64,000 nt of DNA, taken from the NCBI GenBank assembly GCA_900323505.1, contig OOIN01000010.1, forward strand, positions 678,507 to 742,506. Reading direction: 5' to 3'. The notes under the pieces were generated by a model. That model was not told where the DNA came from, searched no databases, and saw nothing but the letters and a program-made list of their open reading frames with translations. The first letter of the stretch is position 1. Every line of letters starts with the position of its first letter. Source of the DNA: Ustilago trichophora (Eukaryota; Basidiomycota; Ustilaginomycetes; Ustilaginales; Ustilaginaceae). This document shows positions 21,576 to 31,082 of this stretch, piece after piece. The position numbers and the translations under genes are program-made.

Positions 21576-23213
21576 TGCATGACATCCCTATTGACGTCAA
21601 AATCTCGCTTAGCTCAACTCCGCCTTGCAACCGCCATGAATTTGACTGCCAAATTCGAACCTTTTCGGGTCATGGCTCTGCTCGATTTGGATGGTTGCCA
21701 TCTTTCTTGTCAAGCGAACCAAACTGTGGCTCTGCTACAATCAGATTCCATATCGGCCCATCCGATGACGACAAAAGGCATATTTTGCCTCTGCCTCTCT
21801 CCCCCTCTCTTTCTCTCTCGTTCGTTTCTTCTGGTTGATGACCCTCAAACGCCTCAATTTTCATTTTGGCCCGCCTACAGTATGCTGAAACTGCTCGCTC
21901 CCCATCCTGATCAGCTCTGCTTCTCACAAGAGGGATATCGGTTGCTTCCGATCGACGCCTGTCACTGCCACTGTGCTCATGCGCATTCTGTTTTTTTTTT
22001 CTTTTTCTTTTCTTGGTGCTGAGTCCCAAGTTCGTATAACAAACGCCGCCTCACTTGTCTGTTGTCTCTCTACTGCCAGCTGTCCTGACGGCGAGATGAT
22101 TGTTCTGGTACGCAATGCAATCTTCAAGGCATGGCAACATGTTGAGATGGAACTCAGCTCGCCAAAATTCTGATCGTAGCGAAAGAGATAGACAGGGAAA
22201 GAGAATGGGAGGATGGCTGTGGCCTCGGGAAGAAGAGCTCTTACTGCACCAAAAAAAGAAAGGGAGAGGAGCCACGTTTGCCCGCAACTGCAGCGCTGCT
22301 GCATCCTTCCTTCCACCCCAGATCCCGAATAAAGTCACACAGTTTGCTGCTGCTGTTGAGGCTGGAATGAATGACGCCGTGTGCCTGGCACGCCTAATCT
22401 GGAAGCTCGCTCTCTCTCTTTTCTTTTCCTTCTTGAGCTCGACCGGCGATTCAAACCGCAACTCTATTGCAACCACATTCCCACACTGTCAAACTGACTG
22501 TGCCTCGCTCTCTCTCTCTCTCTTTTGCTCTCTTGTTGTCTCTTAGTGCAGGCTGACGGATGATCCGCCGCGATGAGCGTGTCTTTGCTCCACTCTCGCT
22601 CTCTTCTCGCTACTGTCTCGATAGGCACAGTGAATCGAATAGCGAGACCCTCTTTTTTTCGTTGTGGTTGTTGTTTGTCCCGTTCTGCCTGATTGCAAAG
22701 TATTGCCGGGGTCTTGTCCACTGCCGAGATGGCCTGAGGGAGCTTGGAGACCAAGGCTGACTGCGAATCGAGCCAAAAAGCTTCTTGCCTCATCCTCAAT
22801 CTCTAACTCGAGGCTGACTGTCTGTCAATCTTCATTACTTCCCTTACTCTTTCATCCTCATCCATCTTCCTACATGTCATCCTCACCTCTACCGCCGTTT
22901 GTGGGTCTTCTATAAGCAAGTTCACCACCATCTTGTTATCTCACTTTACCTCGCTCCAAGGCGCACACCACCTCCCCCACATCGATTGCCGTCACAGAGT
23001 CGGCTGGACAAAGTTGGCAACAAGCTTCCAGAGCTTCAAATAGGACCTTGACCCATCAGCTATTCTAGATCCGCGAAACCATCACAGAGCCGGATCGTCA
23101 CGGACCTAGCGTTCAAAACAGCGCCGCGAAGGAGAGGATTCCAAGAACATCGGAACTCACGCCGATAGGCCGATCGTGGATAGAGCCGTTCTAGGAAAGC
23201 CAAGCCCGCCACC

Positions 23214-25019
23214 ATGTCAGCATCCAAAGAAGCCCTCGAGACAGGCTCGGCGCTCTCCCACGGCACCACGACCCTTTCGCAAATCTCTCCACCGCTTTCT
23301 GGGATCTCGCCACAGACCTCGTCCAGCGAAAAAGCGGCGTCCTCTGATTCGCCGTACCTCGATTCGGAAGCTCCCAAATCCCAGGAGGGCATGCCCTTCA
23401 ATGACTTTGTCATTGAGAACGATGACCTACACGATTACGAGAGCCAGAGTCCCGTCAAGCGTCACATGGACCCCAGAGTCATCCTAGACCTCACCACCAT
23501 GTCGATCGTAATAGCTGGAATCATCACCCTCTTCCTAGGATATCCAGTCATCCACTTTGGCAGCTTGGCAAGTGGCAAAAAGAGTGGCTACAACCTCGGC
23601 GGAACCAATGCATCGGGACAAGTGCCAAACATGAAAAACATGCGCATGTCGCTCATCGACCCCGACACACCGCAAGATGTGCTCACCAAGATGTCGGTCG
23701 ATGGCTCGCAGCAGTTGCAGCTCGTCTTCAGCGACGAGTTTAACACCGACGGCCGATCTTTCTACCCAGGCAACGATCCATTCTGGACTGCGGTGGATTT
23801 GTGGCCTTGGCCAACTGGAGATTACGAATGGTACAGCCCCGAGGCAGTGACAACATCCGGTGGCAACCTCGTCATTACTGCCGATCAGGTTGAGACCAAC
23901 AACCTCAACTTTCGCAGTGGTCAGATCACAACCTGGAACCAGTTCTGCTTTACTGGTGGATACATCGAAGTGCGTCTCCAATTGCCTGGAAGCAGCTCGG
24001 TTTCCGGTTGGTGGCCCGCTGTTTGGACCATGGGCAACCTCGGACGTGCCAACTACGGTGCAACCACCCAAGGCACTTGGCCCTACGCCTACGACTCTTG
24101 CGATGTCGGCACGCTTCGAAATCAGACGTATCCTGACGGCTCGGGTCCCGTAGGCGCTCTCACAAGTGGTAACACGGTCTTCAACCGAAAGTATGACACC
24201 TCGTCGATCAGCTGGCAGCCTGGTCAGCGTCTCTCAGCCTGTACATGCCCTGGAGAGGACCATCCTGGCCCTAAGGACTCGAGCGGCAACTTTGTCGGTC
24301 GAGCTGCGCCAGAGATCGATGTCATCGAGGCACAGGTTGGCAATGGAATCGGTGGCGTCTCGCAGTCTGGTCAGTGGATGCCCGCCAACTTTGGCTACGA
24401 GCTGATCAACACTACAGGCACCGAGTACGAGTTCTTCCAGCCATCGGCACAGCTCAACTCGTACCAAGGAAACGTGCTTCAGCAGTCGGCCAGTGGTGTC
24501 GTCAACACGCTTCAGACAGCGTATCAGTACAGCGGTGGTGATTTTTCGGTGTACGGCTTCGAGTACAAAGCAGGCTACGACGGCTACATTGACTGGATCT
24601 CGAACGGTCAGCGTTCGTGGTCGCTCCGTTCGGGCGCACTTGCAGCCGATCCTAGGGTCGGTATCAGCCGCAGACCCGTGCCGCAGGAACCCATGTATAT
24701 TCTCATCAACTTGGCCATCTCCTCCGGATTCGGATTCATTGATTGGGACAACCTCCGCTTCCCAGGCAAGATGCTCGTCGACTACGTGCGCGTCTACCAG
24801 CCACAGGGACAGACCAACATCGGATGCGATCCTGACGATTTCCCCACCCAGGCTTACATCAACAAGCACATTGAAGCCTACACCAACCCAAACCTCACCA
24901 TTTGGGGTGGCACAGCTGCACAGGGGGGTTACCAGCAGAATTGGCCCAGGAATCGCTTGAATCCGGATGGCTGCACCAATCCACCTTCCAAGTATCCAGG
25001 TCCCAACCCGCCTGCATAG
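23214..25019 (+). CDS. Kre6/Skn1-type GH16 beta-1,6-glucan synthesis protein (third copy)
   Basis: Intronless, 601 residues, starting at an ATG preceded by GCCACC. The cytosolic tail of about 85 residues is Ser/Thr-rich. A membrane segment (TTMSIVIAGIITLFLGYPVI, about 92-113) is followed by the lumenal SKN1/KRE6 domain: LVFSDEFNTDGRSFYPGND, GDYEWYSPEAVTTSGG, RSGQITTWNQFCFTGGYIE and WWPAVWTMGNLGRANYG. The GH16 acid pattern APEIDVIEAQ is near 365, then LVDYVRVYQPQGQ and a Cys-containing end. It is clearly diverged from the two neighbouring copies, carries Trp where the interrupted copy has TGA, and has a longer C-terminus ending in Pro-rich sequence. Its role is inferred to be cell-wall beta-1,6-glucan assembly in the secretory pathway. 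Confidence 0.93.
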   Translation: MSASKEALETGSALSHGTTTLSQISPPLSGISPQTSSSEKAASSDSPYLDSEAPKSQEGMPFNDFVIENDDLHDYESQSPVKRHMDPRVILDLTTMSIVIAGIITLFLGYPVIHFGSLASGKKSGYNLGGTNASGQVPNMKNMRMSLIDPDTPQDVLTKMSVDGSQQLQLVFSDEFNTDGRSFYPGNDPFWTAVDLWPWPTGDYEWYSPEAVTTSGGNLVITADQVETNNLNFRSGQITTWNQFCFTGGYIEVRLQLPGSSSVSGWWPAVWTMGNLGRANYGATTQGTWPYAYDSCDVGTLRNQTYPDGSGPVGALTSGNTVFNRKYDTSSISWQPGQRLSACTCPGEDHPGPKDSSGNFVGRAAPEIDVIEAQVGNGIGGVSQSGQWMPANFGYELINTTGTEYEFFQPSAQLNSYQGNVLQQSASGVVNTLQTAYQYSGGDFSVYGFEYKAGYDGYIDWISNGQRSWSLRSGALAADPRVGISRRPVPQEPMYILINLAISSGFGFIDWDNLRFPGKMLVDYVRVYQPQGQTNIGCDPDDFPTQAYINKHIEAYTNPNLTIWGGTAAQGGYQQNWPRNRLNPDGCTNPPSKYPGPNPPA

Positions 25020-25239
25020 TAATTTCTTGCACAGCATCCTAACTCGCATTTTCCTCTCAAAAGGACACTTTAGCATTTGCACTACTTCTTCTTGTCGTTT
25101 TCCTTTGTCTCCTTTTTGATACCAAGTCGACTCTATTTCGGCTACCGATTTGTACAACTTGTTGCTTCTTTGGCAATCTGATCTATGTGATACCGTCATC
25201 CCCATGCGTGCCAGTCGGTCTCATCATAAACAGCGCCAT

Positions 25240-27801
25240 TCAGACGTTCCACGAAAGCAAGTCTGCGTCTGTTCCTCCAAGCACGTCGGAAGAAAGCATC
25301 TCGATGTCGTCACCAAACAAGAGTCTGAGTGGGTCTTCGGCGTTGAACCATGCCTGGGCGATCTGATCGGCGTTGTCTCCCCCAGGCCATGAAGCATCGA
25401 GGAGGTCCTGGAGACTGCTACTTTCCGGACTGACATTGCTGTCCATTGCATTGTGTGATACACCTCGCCGCACGGCTCCGTCGGCTAAAGCCTCAATCGG
25501 CGAAGAGGTGCTTAGATCGACAAGATGCCTCAAGGCGCTGTCAGGCGGATGTTCGCGAGTTTTTTGCCGCTTGGAAGCCCGTGCTCCACCTCGTACATTC
25601 ACATTGCTGTCCAGTCCAGTATGATCAGAGTATGCTCTGCTATCACCGGTGGGAACACGAGCCTTCCTCGCCGTACTGGCCACTTTGATCGAAAGATAAT
25701 GCGCAAGAATAGCTCCTTCTGATGCCAGCCGCTTCAAAGACGTCAGAGTCGAGGCGACTAGCTCGGCCGCTTGCTTTTTCAATCGATGTGCAGCTTCTGC
25801 TTCTGCTCCTGTACCGCTTGACGAGTCCGACCTTGCCGTGTTCATTTCGTCAGACTCAATCACGACGAGTCCAACGTGGGCAACACAAGCCTGTGCAAGT
25901 GCCATGACCAAGTAGTCTGGCACGTAGGCAAAGGTGGTATCCTCCTCGTCGGCATGCAGCTTGACGATCGCCTCGGACGAACGTAGAATCGCTTGGCGGT
26001 ACAGTTGACGATAGCGAGACGCTTCTATCTTGGTTTCGCAGTGATTTTCCGTGCGTCTACTTTGAGTATCTATGACGACGGCACCAGCTGCAATGTCATT
26101 GAGTCTAAGCGCAAAGCTCGGAAGACACAAACGCACGTGCCATCGATACAGAGCTGCACATCGGCGCTCGGTGGACGACTTGAGACCCTCATTCCACTGA
26201 GCATCGCATGTCTGCAACTGCTGGTTGAGGTCTCGATATCGATTCCAGATTGACTCGACATCCGCCCACGACTGTTGTTGATAAGCATCTCTCATCCCGT
26301 GCGATCTAGCCCGGAGCTGGGAAGAGGCGTCTGCTACCCATTCGAGCAACCTCCTAGAGATCTGGGCAAGTTCGCCTTGAGCAGCTACGAATGCATCTGC
26401 ACCTATATCAATCCCTCGAACCAAGTGATCATGCTTCAGGCGGGCGATCACGTTTGCACAGAGGTCCAGATTCTCCTTGGGCGAGAAAGGTCTTCCGAAA
26501 CCGAGAGAGGGGAAACAGTCGGAAGCGCACAACAACAGCCAGGTGCGTCGCATCGCCAGTGTCTGGCTGTCATTCTGAAACAAGGAAGAGACAGTCTTGT
26601 CGATACCGAGCCGCTTTGCTAGACGGAATGCGTGGCCTGACAGAATCCAGGTGTCAGAGCCGCTACCAAGTGGTCGCAAGCCCCAAGCGTGCAAGAAGAG
26701 GACAGCATGTACGTCACTCAGATGGAACCGAGACCTTGTGAGAGTTTGACCGAGCAAGATTTCGGCCAGCTGCGTGAGATGTTCTGGCAAGTGGCCGTTT
26801 GCGTTGGCTTGCGTCATTGGACATTCGCTGAGAGCACCAAAGCGAGCACTGATGGCAAGTATGACGGTGAGGAGGAAAGGCTCTTGTTGTTGCATCTGTT
26901 GTACGTCTCTGCTCTCCCTGGCGTCGAAAAAGGGAAGGAATGGATGACAACGATCCAGGAACCAGCGCAGGAGCCATGCAGCGACATTGCTGGTGAGGAG
27001 CCCGTTTGAAATCGGGTCTATGGAGGAAGTTGCTGTCGAGACTGAGACGATGGAGTCACTTGGCCGGTTACGGCCGTTGGTTGATAGGACACCATCCTCT
27101 CGTGCTGCTGTTTGTTCGTGCATTGAAGCTCTGTCCAGAGTACGCGTTCCGTTCAATCGAGCTGTGTTGGTCATGGTTGAAGTTGGATGGTCTTGGTGAC
27201 TCTCTGTCTCGGACTCGGGACTGTGGCTTCTTGAAGGTCCATTCGAGTCTATACCCCCTTTGTCCATGATGTCTGTGAATGGTGCTTTCACGCTTCCATC
27301 CATCATGGCGGATGCGGGCAGGGCGTGAGTTCGAGTGGAGGCAGTCGGCTGCCTTGTGTCAACGCTGATTGTCTCCATGCCCACCCTTGACTCGAGAGCA
27401 GAGATCCGGCGCAAAGCCTGGTCCATGGTTTCTTGAAGTCGCTGTGTAAGATATGAAGCAGATACCCCACCGTTAGAATCCAATCCTGAAGCCGCAGCAT
27501 CGTAGCGTGAGTTGTGAAAAAGGTGACCCGCTTGCTCCGCGTTGGAGGCTGCTGGCGACAAATCACGGGTACAAGGTGGATGAAGCTGCGATGAAGAAGC
27601 TTCTCGAGTGCGCTGAAGAGGATCTGAGCAATGGACATTGGCACGAATGCAGCGAGAGCACGGTAGGAGGCCATCACATCGGAGCTTTTGCGATCTACAA
27701 CGTGAGCATGCCACGTGGGCGCGATGTGGCTTCTTGCCTTTCACCGAAGCCTGTCCTTGCGGCTCAGTACCATGAGGAAGTCTTTGATGTTGTCCTGTCA
27801 T
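25240..27801 (-). CDS. Zn2Cys6 fungal transcription factor
   Basis: Intronless, 853 residues. The N-terminal binuclear zinc cluster has Cys at 32, 35, 42, 48, 51 and 58 (C-x2-C-x6-C-x5-C-x2-C-x6-C), with basic residues between (ACSRCRSQKLRCDGLLPC). A short coiled stretch (about 115-142, RLQETMDQALRRISALESRV) probably serves dimerisation. The middle region (about 260-560) looks like the fungal-specific regulatory domain: WLLRWFLDRCHPFLPFFDAR, LLTVILAISARFG and FRLAKRLGID followed by RRTWLLLCASDCFPSLGFGR. The C-terminus is acidic and may activate transcription. The target pathway is unknown. It is convergent with the third Kre6/Skn1 gene (221 bases apart) and divergent from the metallo-beta-lactamase-fold gene. 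Confidence 0.92.
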   Translation of the reverse strand: MTGQHQRLPHGTEPQGQASVKGKKPHRAHVACSRCRSQKLRCDGLLPCSRCIRANVHCSDPLQRTREASSSQLHPPCTRDLSPAASNAEQAGHLFHNSRYDAAASGLDSNGGVSASYLTQRLQETMDQALRRISALESRVGMETISVDTRQPTASTRTHALPASAMMDGSVKAPFTDIMDKGGIDSNGPSRSHSPESETESHQDHPTSTMTNTARLNGTRTLDRASMHEQTAAREDGVLSTNGRNRPSDSIVSVSTATSSIDPISNGLLTSNVAAWLLRWFLDRCHPFLPFFDARESRDVQQMQQQEPFLLTVILAISARFGALSECPMTQANANGHLPEHLTQLAEILLGQTLTRSRFHLSDVHAVLFLHAWGLRPLGSGSDTWILSGHAFRLAKRLGIDKTVSSLFQNDSQTLAMRRTWLLLCASDCFPSLGFGRPFSPKENLDLCANVIARLKHDHLVRGIDIGADAFVAAQGELAQISRRLLEWVADASSQLRARSHGMRDAYQQQSWADVESIWNRYRDLNQQLQTCDAQWNEGLKSSTERRCAALYRWHVRLCLPSFALRLNDIAAGAVVIDTQSRRTENHCETKIEASRYRQLYRQAILRSSEAIVKLHADEEDTTFAYVPDYLVMALAQACVAHVGLVVIESDEMNTARSDSSSGTGAEAEAAHRLKKQAAELVASTLTSLKRLASEGAILAHYLSIKVASTARKARVPTGDSRAYSDHTGLDSNVNVRGGARASKRQKTREHPPDSALRHLVDLSTSSPIEALADGAVRRGVSHNAMDSNVSPESSSLQDLLDASWPGGDNADQIAQAWFNAEDPLRLLFGDDIEMLSSDVLGGTDADLLSWNV

Positions 27802-29027
27802 TGGCTGCGTTGACGTGCTGCGGATCGCCCAAGGCAGCGCTTTTGAGGCGTTTGTGCTCTGGTAAGAAACAAGAGTACCGTCAGTGCCTTGATTCTTCAG
27901 GGTCCATGTGGCCTAACCCCCCCGCATCGGAAATATCGGCACATCTTTGACACGTTCTACCACCGCGGAATTTCAGTATTGACATGTTACAAGCTTGACC
28001 GAGCGAGCAGTCTAGACTGTCCTTGAGCTACCATGGCCCCACCAAAGCTCTGCCTTCCGACTTTCTTGGTTCTATATATCAGTGTGTGTGAATTCGTTGT
28101 TGATCTCGCAAAGAGCTTGAAAGCAGGCGGGGACGGCAACACCTCTGAGGGTCGAAGAGCGAGTCTCAGCCAGCAACCACCCACTCGCAACAATTGCTGT
28201 CATGCTGCGGTGATCTTCGCATTGTAAAGTTGGAGAGACTGCTGTCGCTTCGATTCTCTGGATCTTACCCTTTCTAGCTTCCTTCAAGCAAGTCATCATC
28301 AACTGTTAACCTTTTAGGCATAGTCAAGCAGCTACTCGAGTCACTTGTGCGTGCGTCAATTTCTTGCAAATCGAATATATATACAGTACTGAACATAAAT
28401 GATTGAGAAAATGAGGCGAGAAATTGTCACCGATTTCCAAGCCAAACAAAAGGATAGCAGCAACACACGACACTCGGAACGGCGAATAACAGCGGCCATG
28501 TGACGTGTGTACCTTGTGCATTACCGCACAAATCACCCATCACTCGTGGATGTCCGTCTCGAAATCCTTGACTCAGCTGAGCTTGCAAGTATCAGAAACG
28601 CGACAAGATACACAGAACTAGAGTAGTAGAATAGTAGTAGCTGTAGAAGTTTGACAGGAGCACCTGAGGAGGGGTGCATGGTGGTCCGAGTGACTGTCTC
28701 TTGGCATTGACCATCTGCTGAGCTCTCAACCCGATTTTGATTTGACCCGACATCAGATCGCGGTCAGCACATCTCTCGTCTTCACCTCCATCCATATATT
28801 CCCACCCTACAGCCTCTGCAAGCCATTAAGTGCTCTATTGTCGACTTCATTTCCATACGACATCCCGATTCATCCTTCGATTCTCATTGTTGCTACACTA
28901 CGCTAATCGCGCTTACTGCATCATCCATACACAACGGCCGTCGACTTTGAGTCGCTCTCCATCTGCTCGAGCCACCTCGCTTCTTCGACTTGACTCCATT
29001 CCCCTCCAATCGTCAGTCGCATCGGCC
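27802..29027. other. Divergent intergenic region, Zn2Cys6 factor / metallo-beta-lactamase-fold gene
   Basis: This stretch of 1.2 kb has no supported gene. Two TATATA elements occur near 28074 and 28375, the second overlapping a TACAGTA motif. A TGACTCA lies at 28569-28575. Confidence 0.5.
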
Positions 29028-30390
29028 ATGTCTGCACCAAACTCACCGCCCAACCAAACATTGCACTCAAGCATGGAGCAGATTTGGGTCCAAGAGTGAG
29101 TCGATGACCGTATCTCCTCTCCGTCAGGCGTGTGGAAACTGTCGCATGGTTCTTCGTCCCTGACAAGCTTAATTCTGTCTGCTAACTCAACTTTGTCATG
29201 CTTTTCAACTTCTCATGCTTCTCACCGAAACAACCTCCTTCATGCCTTTTTCGCCATCTGTGCGCACGCCTTCGCCTTCGCCTTCGCTATTTTCCCACAC
29301 AGCGCCGACCTCGCTGTGTGCACAACTTGTGGCAACCAGTATTCTTCCCAGCAAGGACCGCCAGAGTGCCCTGTTTGCTATGGTGGGTACATTCACAGCT
29401 CGACTTCATCAGCGCCCAGCGGCATGCAGCACCGGCGACAGCACCTGAGCACACTATATCCTTTCGAGCTTCTTCATAAGCGTGCTGATTGCCCTTTTTG
29501 CATTTTTACTGCTTCTCCTTGCTCCTTCAAACTTCGGACCTCTAGATGACCGGCAATATCCCTGTCCAACAGGCCAAGCATACACTTCACAGAGACAGCT
29601 TGTCTCCAAAACATCCTTTGAGCTTGTTCCTGAAGAATCAGATCCTCGCATCCTTCGCCTCAAGCTCGATCCTCCCGTAGCCATCGGCCAAACGCCCATC
29701 CTCCTTGTCACCAACATGGGTATTGTCATCTGGGATTGCTGTGGCTTTGTCTCTATTGAGCTCATGCAGCGCATCTGCAGTATCAGTCCCACCGGAAAAG
29801 TCGCCGCCATCTTCATTTCACACCCCCACTTTTTCGGTACCAGCCTGACCTGGGCAAAATTGCTCGATTGCAAAGTCTTCATCTCTAAGCTCGACCGACA
29901 TTGGTATCAACGTGGTCTCGACACTTCTCATGCGCACCCAGACTTCGTTGCACGTCAACGCTACATCACGGAAGTCGAACAGGATCTCTTCACCCTCCCA
30001 CAACTTCCGTCTGTCACTCTTATCCGATGCGGAGGTCATTTTCCCGGCTCGAACGTCCTTCACTGGGATCGGGACTCGGACCGTCAAGCCAATGAATCCT
30101 CCAAAGGAGCTGCTGTCTTCTGTGCTGACACGTTCATGGTCATGCCAGACCGCAAGAGGTTTACTTTTGCCTATAGTTTCCCAAACAACATCCCACTCCC
30201 ACCACGCGACGTCGAGCGCATCTGGATTCAGATGCAGAAGTTTAATTGGACCGCTACTTTCGGTGGATGGTCGGGCCGCAACATCCTCACCGATTCCCGC
30301 GCCTCGCTCTTCCGCTCAGCTCGCTACTACATAGACATGGAAGGCCACTCGGCAGATGCTTTCGAAGCGTTGCGACAAGACCGAGCCTGA
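29028..30390 (+). CDS. Metallo-beta-lactamase-fold protein with N-terminal zinc-ribbon-like motif
   Basis: Three exons (29028-29095, 29303-29382, 29546-30390) join to 330 residues; the donors are GTGAGT and GTGGGT. Exon 2 encodes two cysteine pairs, VCTTCGNQY and PECPVC, suggesting a small zinc-binding knuckle. After the last splice come DDRQYPC and a beta-lactamase-like fold: LLVTNMGIVIWDCCGF, AAIFISHPHFFGTSLTW in place of the usual HxHxDH, GGHFPGSNVLHW, GAAVFCADTFMV, and FGGWSGRNI at the end. The canonical first metal motif is altered (SHPHFFG), so hydrolase activity is uncertain. I recall similar zinc-knuckle MBL proteins in other fungi and plants, without a settled function. Translation from a downstream ATG in the third exon would lose the cysteine pairs. 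Confidence 0.78.
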
Positions 30391-31082
30391 GCCTCTTGCG
30401 CCAGCCCATCCTCCATTCAGCAGCAGCTGCATCGTCGCCATGCAGACCTTAACCTTGACACCGAGATTCCCGAGACCTTGCTCTCGTTCCAAGCTTTGTG
30501 CGCGGTCCATTCTGAATTTCATCACGCCTTTCTCCTACGCCCACATCGCGTCCTCGCGCCAACGGACGACGCTGCTGCCTTGCTATACCGCGCACATCGC
30601 CATATGAAGTCGAACTTATCTCTGTCATCCCTCGCCTCGACGTCAATCCGTGTGTGCCCCACACCGGCATCGTCCTACGCTCTGCGTCGGTGCGCTTTTC
30701 CCGGTGGCGTGCTCTCCCAATCCAAACATGTCAGCCTCAGTGGAGAAAGATGTGTCGGATAGCCTCGCACTGCACAGACGCGGCATGTGTATCTCTCTTT
30801 CATTTCCAACTGCACCTGTCCGTGGTGGGACTCATGACCCTGGTGGCAGCTCACGAGCGGGGCCATTCTGCATCGTTTCCCCTACAGCCCCGTCCCCGTC
30901 CCCTTTCCCACCTCCAACTCCACTTGACATGCCACATGCTTAAATGCCACCCTCCGAAGCGTCCCCGTCCGTTTTCCTGTCCCACCCTCACCATCTCAAC
31001 CTCTACAAATCCCGTTCCGAACCCTTGCTCGTGCATTCTTCTTTGTCGCCATCGGCTGCTGTTGCGGCCATTGCGATCCACC
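30391..31082 (+). other. Intergenic region upstream of the large C2H2 gene
   Basis: This stretch of 690 bases separates two same-strand genes. The C2H2 frame stays open through much of it, but the upstream translation is rich in Pro, Arg, His and Cys without domain features, so I treat it as promoter and 5' leader. Confidence 0.5.

Larger units (their letters stand above)
21122..23213. other. Divergent intergenic region, bZIP / third Kre6/Skn1 gene (2.1 kb)
   Basis: No supported gene lies here. It contains three AAAATAT units, a 12-base inverted repeat built from GTACTGTAC, many CT-rich runs (21790-21830, 22390-22540) and scattered TACAGTA motifs. The right third is probably a long 5' leader of the Kre6/Skn1 gene. 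Confidence 0.5.

Noticed and set aside
30654..31082. Upstream extension of the large C2H2 frame by about 140 codons
   Set aside because: The extension begins at a GTG, is rich in Pro/Arg/His/Cys without domain features, and ATGs in it have poor context. The start at 31083 just before the fingers is more plausible.
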